NCBI RefSeq assembly: GCF_011612265.2
Contig: NZ_CP050134.2
Location: 1,612,001-1,676,000 of the forward strand
Origin: Corynebacterium matruchotii
Lineage (GTDB): Bacteria > Actinomycetota > Actinomycetes > Mycobacteriales > Mycobacteriaceae
Length of the DNA: 64,000 nt
Direction: 5' to 3'
The notes under the pieces are model-generated. The model was given only the letters and a program-made list of their open reading frames with translations, was not told the origin of the DNA and ran no database searches. Numbering within the stretch: position 1 is the first letter of the stretch; each line of letters begins with the position of its first letter. Made by a program: the position numbers and the translations under genes. Positions 37,008 through 43,116 of this stretch are shown here, piece after piece.

Positions 37008-38519
37008 TTATAACTGTTTGCCTTGGTCGTTGTCGTCATCGTTATCATCCGGGTTACCAAAGGGATCATCCCCATCCCCATAAGACTCCCCATCATCATT
37101 CTCATCAGGATTATCAAACACCTCATAATCGTCTTCATCATACGTAGTTTTCTCACTCGAAGACTGCCCCGAGGATTCCTGTGCCCCCTTTTTCTTTTCC
37201 TCTTCTGGCGACTTTCTACTCTTCTTATATTCCTCAGACAAAACATCACCAACCGTTACACCATTCACAAAACCCCCACCAAGCACGTAGTCCCCCCGCA
37301 TCTCCCGTAACTTCTCAGGCAAATCCCCCACCCTAGACTTATTATCCCACACCCCCAAACCAGCCTCTTCGTCCCCCGGCACCCACATTTGCGGAGACCT
37401 CGCAAACGTCCGCAACTCCTTCCGATATGTGTTTTCTCTCCGGTGCGGCTCCATATGATGAAAACACGGATCCAACCATCTTGATACACGCCCAAACACC
37501 TTCTCCAACGAATGCACCACCGAGCAATGCTGAATCAACTGCCGCTGCTCAAACCCCTTCCTCTTACGAGTATCCTCAGGCTTCTCCCCTTGAGGGGGCC
37601 GTACTCTGTCGGCTACAATATCCTCATTCTGCTGGGCAGCACCCTCAAGCTCTTTTAATTCTTTTGGAGTGAGAAACATTTGCGTATACGGCCAGTTACT
37701 ATCCGGCCTATGCCCAAATATTTTATTCAAAGGGTTATGAAGATTTTCCATGTATTTTAGGCCACGCTGAATGGTATCCGGACTGATCGGGAGATGAGAG
37801 GCCATAATCATTAAATCCCCCAAATCCTTCCACCGAGATGTCTCTCGATATTTCCCAATCGCCAAGTCCCCTAAATTCCTTAAATTCTTCCATCGAGACG
37901 TGTCTTCTCTTTGGTCATTGAGGGGGAATAATGCTGCAATTTTCCCGGCAATATATTTCCCCGGATCAATAAGCTTGATAGTGGTTGATGCCCGAGACGA
38001 GATAAGCGAATCCTGGACTGTTAACGCTTCGGTATCATCGTATTCCTCGGGAACCCCTCGGATCGCATCCATCTTAATCTGGACGTATTCTTTATCACCA
38101 TCAAGCACCTGGATAGTATAGGTGTCACCGTTTCGGCTTCTCGTGTTCTCTGCTTTGAGAACTTTGTAAGTGAATAGGTCGTCTTCATCCTGTGAGAGGG
38201 TTTCCTCAAGCAGGCGTGTCATCTTATCACGTTTGATGGAGGTAATAATATCAAGGTCCCTGGAAATCCGGCACCCCGGCACCCGAAACAACAGGGAAGT
38301 ACCCCCACTGATAACAACCCTGCCTAAATGTTTCTTCCCGTCAGAAGGTTGGTCAGCGTAATGCGAGAGCTGCACCGCAAGATGTTGAGACAACACCTGC
38401 TTCTTAATATCATCATCAAGTATTCTAACAGCTCTTTTATTCTTGGGTTGGTATTGCTCAGGGATGCTCGCTTTTATCTGCCTGACGATTTGGTTAGCGT
38501 TATATGGCATAACTATCAC
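37008..38519 (-). CDS. AbiEii-like nucleotidyltransferase toxin
   Basis: A 503-residue protein. The N-terminal part carries a minimal nucleotidyltransferase site of the AbiEii type: VVISGGTSLLFR near residue 70, SRDLDII near residue 85 and IKMDAIRG near residue 150, followed by the lysine segment YIAGKIAALF. AbiEii toxins transfer nucleotides to tRNA or other targets when not neutralised. Residues about 430-503 form a very acidic, low-complexity tail (DDGESYGDGDD and similar), unusual for the family. The GTG start overlaps the upstream antitoxin stop (GTGA); ATG 38510 is an alternative. The IS1249-like element ends 46 bp after its stop. Confidence 0.75.
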   Translation of the reverse strand: MIVMPYNANQIVRQIKASIPEQYQPKNKRAVRILDDDIKKQVLSQHLAVQLSHYADQPSDGKKHLGRVVISGGTSLLFRVPGCRISRDLDIITSIKRDKMTRLLEETLSQDEDDLFTYKVLKAENTRSRNGDTYTIQVLDGDKEYVQIKMDAIRGVPEEYDDTEALTVQDSLISSRASTTIKLIDPGKYIAGKIAALFPLNDQREDTSRWKNLRNLGDLAIGKYRETSRWKDLGDLMIMASHLPISPDTIQRGLKYMENLHNPLNKIFGHRPDSNWPYTQMFLTPKELKELEGAAQQNEDIVADRVRPPQGEKPEDTRKRKGFEQRQLIQHCSVVHSLEKVFGRVSRWLDPCFHHMEPHRRENTYRKELRTFARSPQMWVPGDEEAGLGVWDNKSRVGDLPEKLREMRGDYVLGGGFVNGVTVGDVLSEEYKKSRKSPEEEKKKGAQESSGQSSSEKTTYDEDDYEVFDNPDENDDGESYGDGDDPFGNPDDNDDDNDQGKQL

Positions 38520-39205
38520 CAGTCATCATCGTCATCGTCGTAGTCTTTGTTGGTGTTAGGGTAGGGGCTGGCGTATTCGCTGAGGAAATGGTCGAGGACT
38601 TCTTTGCCGGTTCGGGGTTTCCTTCCGTTTTTATCAGTCCATGTCCCCGCACAGACTTCTAACACCTCGGCGAGTTCCTCCCACGAGCAGCCATAGTAAT
38701 GTGCGTCGAGGGTGGCATCAGCAGCGTATTCAAAATCATCAGTAGTCATGAGGTATTTCCGCAACGCGGGCAGAATATTCTCTGTTGGAATATCATCAAC
38801 CAGAGACCAATCTGTAGGCTGAATATTATCATCAACAATAAACTCGTCTGTAACCCCTTCCTCAATATTGGCATAAGGCATAAGCTCTGGTGGGGTGATG
38901 ATACAGGCTGGGTCACCACTGCCGATCCGGCCGATTCCCCGGATTTGAAGCGCTTCACTGCTCGCCACATAAGGCATGGGGTTCCGCCGTTCCGGGGGAA
39001 TAGCGGGAAAGGCTAAAAGCCACAACCAATAAGAACTGTCATTTGGCGAATGCCCACTGAGTTGGGTATAGAAACCATTGTTGGAATCCAAGAAACCGCC
39101 TTCAATAATAAACCCGGTGTCGCGTGCTTCTTGGATTTCTTCCTCAGAAAGTTGAGACCGGAGAAGGAATCCCCGTTGTTGAGCTGCTAAATCTCGATAA
39201 CTCAT
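38516..39205 (-). CDS. AbiEi-like antitoxin / transcriptional repressor
   Basis: A 229-residue protein, first gene of the pair with the AbiEii-like toxin. Residues 1-50 look like the AbiEi winged helix (LAAQQRGFLLRSQLSEEEIQEA, then GFIIEGGFL). The middle (YVASSEALQIRGIGRI) corresponds to the 'SHesAL..hGl' block of AbiEi proteins, and the final third has the helical ALRKYL...DATLDAHYYGCSWEEL pattern. It ends in a run of six Asp before the final Trp, mirroring the acidic tail of the toxin. GAAAGG precedes the ATG. In this family the antitoxin represses its own operon. Confidence 0.65.
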   Translation of the reverse strand: MSYRDLAAQQRGFLLRSQLSEEEIQEARDTGFIIEGGFLDSNNGFYTQLSGHSPNDSSYWLWLLAFPAIPPERRNPMPYVASSEALQIRGIGRIGSGDPACIITPPELMPYANIEEGVTDEFIVDDNIQPTDWSLVDDIPTENILPALRKYLMTTDDFEYAADATLDAHYYGCSWEELAEVLEVCAGTWTDKNGRKPRTGKEVLDHFLSEYASPYPNTNKDYDDDDDDW

Positions 39206-39553
39206 AATACCCTTTCATAATGACTTCTGGATAGAGGGTTATTCACATATCCATGTTTTTCTATAGATAACTACGAAGTGTTACAGATAACTCATATCAT
39301 GTCAACGGTCGATGAACATTAGGGGGTAACACCATGATTATCTTATCTACCAGCATGTTTATGATTCTATCGAACAGCCACTTAACAAAAGATTAACACA
39401 AAATAAACTTTATAAGAAACTAGTTTTAGGAAGCTTGTTCAGGCGTTTTTAAATAGGGCCCTCACTACCCGGTAACTGATCACTCCCGAAAACATAGGAA
39501 AACGAGGCCGGTAGTGTACTTATAGTAAGTGTGAACAAAAATAAAATACTCTA
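39206..39553. promoter_or_regulatory. AT-rich region upstream of the antitoxin gene
   Basis: A gap of about 350 bp. AGATAACT occurs twice in direct orientation (39265-39272 and 39285-39292), a period of 20, 60-80 bp before the antitoxin start; this could be its operator. CACTACC (39463-39469) and GGTAGTG (39510-39516) form an inverted pair near the left side of the next IS remnant. No coding sequence is visible. Confidence 0.4.
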
Positions 39554-40306
39554 TCGACCCCGCGCACCGCTGATCCTAGCACACTCACCACAGATAATCT
39601 CCTCACCCTAGCGAACATCATCACCACATCAAACATCCCACACCACCATCCACCAAGCCTCGGGGTGTTCACTAGTGTGCAGGTCACCATGCTCTACCTG
39701 CAAGAAAACCTAAGGCAACAAACCCTAGCTGGTATTTTTAGCACGTCCCAACCCACTATCTCCAGGGCGATCAATACTGTATTGAACATCCTTAACATAG
39801 TGCTCCCACCCCCACCACAACCCAAAGACCTTAGGCCTCAACGGCTATACGTGTTAGACGACACTCTCGTGCCCTGCTGGTGGTGGAAAGAAACAAGAAG
39901 CCTCTATAGCGGGAAACACCACAAAGCGGGCTATAACCTTCAAGTTTTAGCAGACCAGGCTGGTGAAATATTCTATATTTCACCATCGCTACCAGGATCA
40001 ACACATGACATCACAGCTATACGACACACCGGCCTATTCAACCACATGCCATCGTGGCATTGCACCGTGGACAAAAGATATATCGGGTTAGGGTGTAATA
40101 CGCCTTTTAAGAGAAGACCAGGCAAGCCCTTGCTGGACTGACAGAAACGGTTTAAGACAGGTATCAACCAGATCCGCTATGTAGTGGAACGGTCTATCGC
40201 CCACCTCAAAACCTGGTGAATACTATCCATCCCCTGCTGTCTCCCCCAAAACACAACCATCCGAGCAATCAACGTGATTCGCCGGTTGCTTCATTACGAA
40301 GATTGA
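39554..40306 (+). pseudogene. IS5-type transposase remnant
   Basis: This frame encodes LGVFTSVQVTMLYLQENL, a helix-turn-helix QQTLAGIFSTSQPTISRAI, and a DDE domain with YVLDDTLVPCWW (first Asp), KHHKAGYNLQVLAD and PSLPGSTHDITAIRHTGL (second Asp). It is cut by a TGA at 40139-40141 (where LDWQKRF is expected) and a second TGA after IAHLKTW near 40217, then reads on to LLHYED. No start codon is present. Both stops could be single-base changes, so the decay is moderate. I cannot define terminal repeats. Confidence 0.85.
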
Positions 40307-40478
40307 CGACTGGGCACTTAACTTTTACAGTGCCTCGAAAAGTTAAGTAGAGATCGCTTTCTGCAACATTGCTATCTAAAGTGTTAGCTGGGGTGGCAAT
40401 TGCCACCCCAGCTAATCCGAAAAACGCCATGGCTGAGCCAATAATAGCTGCACATACCAAGCGAAAAGGTTCTCTCAT
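40269..40478 (-). CDS. Small secreted ORF, probably truncated by the IS remnant
   Basis: A 69-residue ORF. AGGAG lies 9 nt upstream of ATG 40478. Residues 1-30 are a good signal peptide (MREPFRLVCAAIIGSAMAFF, then cleavage near VAIA-TPA). Its last 13 codons lie in the end of the IS5-type remnant, so the original C-terminus has probably been replaced. The signal-peptide codons contain a perfect 32-nt palindrome (40384-40415). With such a short mature part (about 40 residues) a function cannot be proposed; it may be a remnant. Confidence 0.45.
   Translation of the reverse strand: MREPFRLVCAAIIGSAMAFFGLAGVAIATPANTLDSNVAESDLYLTFRGTVKVKCPVVNLRNEATGESR
40384..40415. repeat. Perfect 32-nt palindrome
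   Basis: The left arm TTAGCTGGGGTGGCAA is followed directly by its exact reverse complement, with no loop. It lies inside the small secreted ORF, so both strands encode the same residues GVAIATPAN. Such a perfect palindrome could form a cruciform or a very stable mRNA hairpin. Confidence 0.8.
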
Positions 40479-40519
40479 GATACAGGACTCCTTTGAAAGA
40501 GAACCGAAAGAGAATGCAA

Positions 40520-40909
40520 ATGATGGAACAAAAACTTGTAGAAGAGGTACACCTGTACTGTTCCCCATTGGAGCTTGAAGAATTTATTCAGCACTTTTGC
40601 AGTTCGTTTATTCAAAAGTTTGATGAAATAGCAGATCTGTCTACTTTTTCTGTGGAAAAAGAGTCGGATGACTACGATTTGTCTAGCGAAAACACAGGTA
40701 AAAGTAACTTTGAAGATCGCCAAAATTATGTTTTAAAGCAGAAATTTACCTGCATGATTCATGAAAAAGACGGTGAACCCTGCGAAGAAGACCTAGATCT
40801 GATAAGCGATAGAATATTTGAAGTCGTTAAGCAAAGCATTGGCAGTATCCCTTACTTCAGCTTCCTTGGTTTTGAAGATAATTCTGATGAAGACAATCAA
40901 CCGTCATAG
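40520..40909 (+). CDS. Small acidic protein, function unknown
   Basis: A 129-residue ORF, lower in GC than the core genome and divergent from the small secreted ORF with about 40 bp between starts. GAAAG lies 9 nt before ATG 40520; ATGs at 40514 and 40523 are alternatives. The protein is hydrophilic and acidic, with EEVHLYCSPLELEEFIQHFCSSFIQKF at the N-terminus (not a repeat), and a second conserved-looking block ISDRIFEVVKQSIGSI near the C-terminus. No known motif is seen. It lies inside the accessory region. Confidence 0.5.
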   Translation: MMEQKLVEEVHLYCSPLELEEFIQHFCSSFIQKFDEIADLSTFSVEKESDDYDLSSENTGKSNFEDRQNYVLKQKFTCMIHEKDGEPCEEDLDLISDRIFEVVKQSIGSIPYFSFLGFEDNSDEDNQPS

Positions 40910-41073
40910 TCGTATCCCTTACCAATCTAGTAGAGGTATTAGAACACATCGACGTCGCAAGGCACATTCAAGCCTGGCACCACAAAGATTTTCTCCACGG
41001 TCTAATAAAAGAATCAGTTCCCCCAGCGTCATTCGCTGATCTGCTGAGCATGTCCACGGTGGAAAGGATGTAG
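40891..41073 (+). pseudogene. Possible gene remnant without start
   Basis: An open frame from 40891 to TAG 41071-41073 reads LVEVLEHIDVARHIQAWHH and KESVPPASFADLLSMSTVERM, which looks like real protein rather than random sequence. No usable start codon exists in frame. It may be the 3' end of a gene broken by rearrangement in this region. I do not recognise the family. Confidence 0.3.
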
Positions 41074-41109
41074 CCCCCCACTCCCCCACACCCGCCATAC
41101 ATGGAAAGG

Positions 41110-41140
41110 ATGGGTCGCGGCATGGTGCCTTACGACCCAT
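41110..41140 (+). terminator. Two-part hairpin
   Basis: ATGGGTCG (41110-41117) pairs with CGACCCAT (41133-41140); inside, GGCA pairs with TGCC. No T tail follows, so termination is uncertain. Confidence 0.4.
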
Positions 41141-41268
41141 CGGGGTTAATAAACGTCATGGTTTCTTTGTGATGAGGCTAGCGAATAAACCACCACCTAA
41201 CAGTCAAAGAGTGGACTTTCTGGATGCATCCACTGCCCATAATAGTCCCGTTTGCTGGGGTCGGCAAG

Positions 41269-41312
41269 AAAAATCTTGCACCCAACAAAGGCTGTTGGTG
41301 TGCAAGATTTTT
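41269..41312. terminator. Strong hairpin, likely bidirectional terminator
   Basis: AAAAATCTTGCA (41269-41280) pairs with TGCAAGATTTTT (41301-41312). Inside, CCAACA pairs with TGTTGG with one small bulge and a 5-nt loop. With A and T runs on both sides it fits a Rho-independent terminator in either direction. Confidence 0.75.
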
Positions 41313-41365
41313 ATAGTAACCGCACTCGCAAATAGCGGACGCCCCGCCTTGCGGGTTCTTGACAA

Positions 41366-41377
41366 CGCTTTACGACG
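41366..41377 (+). repeat. 12-bp direct repeat, right copy
   Basis: CGCTTTACGACG, the same as at 35547-35558. It marks the right side of the accessory region; beyond it the core-like genes resume. Confidence 0.4.
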
Positions 41378-41468
41378 TCGCCAGTGGTGGCGTGGCAGGA
41401 CCATGCCTCCCCACCACAAGAATAAATTATAGCACAATAGCTACTTATGGTTTTGGGTTAATGATAGC

Positions 41469-41512
41469 GGAAGCCCGGACCGCATCTTATGCAAGGCGCA
41501 GTCCGGGCTTCC
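41469..41512. terminator. Perfect 12-bp stem hairpin
   Basis: GGAAGCCCGGAC (41469-41480) pairs with GTCCGGGCTTCC (41501-41512); the 20-nt loop holds GCAT-CTT-ATGC. It is downstream of the leftward PspC operon and may terminate it, although no T run follows. Confidence 0.55.
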
Positions 41513-41588
41513 GGCTTCTCTTCAGTTTGGTTGTATGAGACAAGAGGACTGCTCATGTCAACAACCAATCCTTATATTAATCCGAACC

Positions 41589-41795
41589 CTAGTTCGGAGG
41601 CATAATGATCCAGGCCAGCACGTATAACACCCACTGCGGTCCGGGGAGCAGGAAGCTACTTCCAACGAATAAGATCCGAAGTAGCGTCACATCCCACCCG
41701 TAGGTGTCGGCGATTCCTTGGAACACGCCGCCCACCCACTTATTGATGGTGTTACGGTGAAGCCGGCGTTGCAGCATAGGCGCGGGGTATGTCAT
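41589..41795 (-). CDS. Small PspC-domain membrane protein
   Basis: A 68-residue protein, almost entirely a PspC domain: RRLHRNTINKWVGGVFQGIADTYG, then DVTLLRILFV and a hydrophobic helix ending in LAWIIMPPN. PspC domains are membrane modules of phage-shock and envelope-stress systems. A GGAGG site lies upstream of the ATG. It lies 38 bp downstream of a longer paralogue with the same C-terminal domain. Confidence 0.85.
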   Translation of the reverse strand: MTYPAPMLQRRLHRNTINKWVGGVFQGIADTYGWDVTLLRILFVGSSFLLPGPQWVLYVLAWIIMPPN

Positions 41796-41833
41796 GATGG
41801 GCCTCCTTCAAATATCTCTGGGTGGTTCCGGGC

Positions 41834-42220
41834 TTAATAGCCGATCCCTTTGGGGATGATGGCCCAGGCAATGAAGTAGAAAATACATTGCGCGCCGGGC
41901 AGCACCAGGCAACTGAGCACGAAGAGGAGCCGCAACAGGTTGACGCTGATGTCGAACTTATTGGCGATTCCCGCGAGGACGCCGCCGAACCAGTTATTGG
42001 TCATGTCCCGCACCAGGGGGCGTTCCATAGGCAGTACCGGCATTGACGAAGCCGGATCCATGTACCCCAACCCAGTAGCATAGGTGGGCTGATCCACCAC
42101 ACCATACATGCCATAGGTGGTGCCGGAGAGCGGGTCGGTGGCAACTGTCGTTTCCGTGATGGGCGGCAGGTTCACCTGGGTGTCAGCGGCAGCGGTGGCG
42201 TTGTAGTTGGGGTAGCTCAT
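41834..42220 (-). CDS. PspC-domain membrane protein with extended N-terminus
   Basis: A 128-residue protein. Residues 1-65 are polar, rich in Thr, Pro and Tyr; residues 66-128 are a PspC domain (TNNWFGGVLAGIANKFDISVNLLRLLFV, helix, FIAWAIIPKGIGY). I start at ATG 42220, preceded by AGAAAGG; the frame is open further upstream but there it covers the repeat-rich leader. It is co-directional with the small PspC gene and with the MarR regulator upstream, which may control it. Confidence 0.85.
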   Translation of the reverse strand: MSYPNYNATAAADTQVNLPPITETTVATDPLSGTTYGMYGVVDQPTYATGLGYMDPASSMPVLPMERPLVRDMTNNWFGGVLAGIANKFDISVNLLRLLFVLSCLVLPGAQCIFYFIAWAIIPKGIGY

Positions 42221-42316
42221 GGGAATCGACCTTTCTGAAAAATTTGTTGGTTGCTGTTTCTGTTTCCTATTGTTCCGGTTTACCTGCGTTGATGCATCAG
42301 GGATACCCCCGATCTT

Positions 42317-42371
42317 TTCCCTGAAAGTATTTCCCTGGGATTTTGCCAGGAAAACCCAGGGTTTTCCCTGG
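42317..42371 (-). promoter_or_regulatory. Repeats in the leader of the PspC genes
   Basis: TTTCCCTG occurs three times (near 42318, 42331 and 42364), and CCAGGAAAACCC (42346-42357) faces GGGTTTTCCCTGG (42359-42371) as a near-perfect inverted repeat. The block lies about 100-150 bp upstream of the PspC start and may bind a regulator such as the MarR protein next door. Confidence 0.45.
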
Positions 42372-42455
42372 TAACCCCCTGAGGGCTTCGTTCTTGCTTT
42401 CCCCCGTGAAGCTAGCAAGCATCCTCCCAACGGCTGATGGCCTCCACCGTAGGTA

Positions 42456-42923
42456 CTAGTTTCTTGCTAGTCCCACAGGTTGATCGAGGATGTGTCGTAA
42501 GAATTTTGATACCGGCTCTAGCAGGTCCGGGTCGAGGTTATTGAATATGACGTCTCGCACCGATTCCACGTGTGAGGGGGCTGCGTTGCGGATGCGGCGG
42601 TCTCCTTCGTCGGTAAGCTCTATTATCACTCCCCGACCGTCACCTATACAGCGGCGCTTGGTGAGCAATCCCCGCTTTTGCATGCGGCTCACCTGGTGTG
42701 ATGCTCGGCTGCGGTCCCAATTGAGTATATTACACAGGTCACGGAGCCGTATTTCTTTCTCGGGGCTTTCGGACAGGTTGACGAGGACCGCAAACTCCGC
42801 GCTAGTGAGATTATGATCGTCTTGCAATACGGTTTCTATATGATGATTGACTTTCCTCGATGCGGCAAGTAGCAGTCGCCAAAATTTTTGTTCATCATCG
42901 CTAAGCCAATTCGGATTCTTCAT
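42456..42923 (-). CDS. MarR family transcriptional regulator
   Basis: A 155-residue MarR protein. The winged helix is SAEFAVLVNLSESPEKEIRLRDLCNIL followed by the recognition helix WDRSRASHQVSRM and the wing RRCIGDGRGVIIELTDEG. MarR proteins bind short palindromes as dimers and respond to small ligands. The gene is co-directional with the two PspC genes (235-bp gap), so it may control them. A MarR-like palindrome lies upstream at 43030-43041. The inducer is unknown. Confidence 0.88.
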   Translation of the reverse strand: MKNPNWLSDDEQKFWRLLLAASRKVNHHIETVLQDDHNLTSAEFAVLVNLSESPEKEIRLRDLCNILNWDRSRASHQVSRMQKRGLLTKRRCIGDGRGVIIELTDEGDRRIRNAAPSHVESVRDVIFNNLDPDLLEPVSKFLRHILDQPVGLARN

Positions 42924-43017
42924 GGTTACCTATTAAACAGGATAACGCTATATTTTTGCGTCATCCAGTATCTTTTTTGCCAAATCGTTAGAAAATTTCT
43001 CGTTACTATATCACTAT

Positions 43018-43053
43018 CCCACCATATTGTTGATGTATCAATCATTTGGTGGG
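43018..43053. promoter_or_regulatory. Nested palindromes upstream of marR-type gene
   Basis: CCCACCA (43018-43024) pairs with TGGTGGG (43047-43053). Centred inside is TTGAT-GT-ATCAA (43030-43041), which resembles a MarR operator. It lies about 105 bp before the MarR start and 64 bp after the ATPase stop, so the outer arms could also end the upstream operon. Confidence 0.45.
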
Positions 43054-43116
43054 GCGTGTCGACCATGTGCCAAACGACAGCACCGACTCCCCCACCATCA
43101 AGCGAGAATCCCGGCG

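Larger units (their letters stand above)
40910..41588. other. Hairpin-rich non-coding region
   Basis: Apart from the possible remnant ending at 41073, this 680-bp stretch has no convincing gene. It contains four strong hairpins (41110-41140, 41269-41312, 41343-41355, 41469-41512) and the right copy of the 12-bp repeat. A mini-ORF at 41554 (MSTTNPYINPNPSSEA) follows GAGGAC but is too short to support. A structured RNA is possible. Confidence 0.5.

Noticed and set aside
41169..41432. 87-codon plus-strand frame in the hairpin region
   Set aside because: It runs through two strong hairpins, has no ribosome binding site and shows no protein-like pattern.
41554..41604. 16-codon mini-ORF MSTTNPYINPNPSSEA
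   Set aside because: It follows a plausible GAGGAC, but it is too short and overlaps the 3' end of the PspC gene; no further support.
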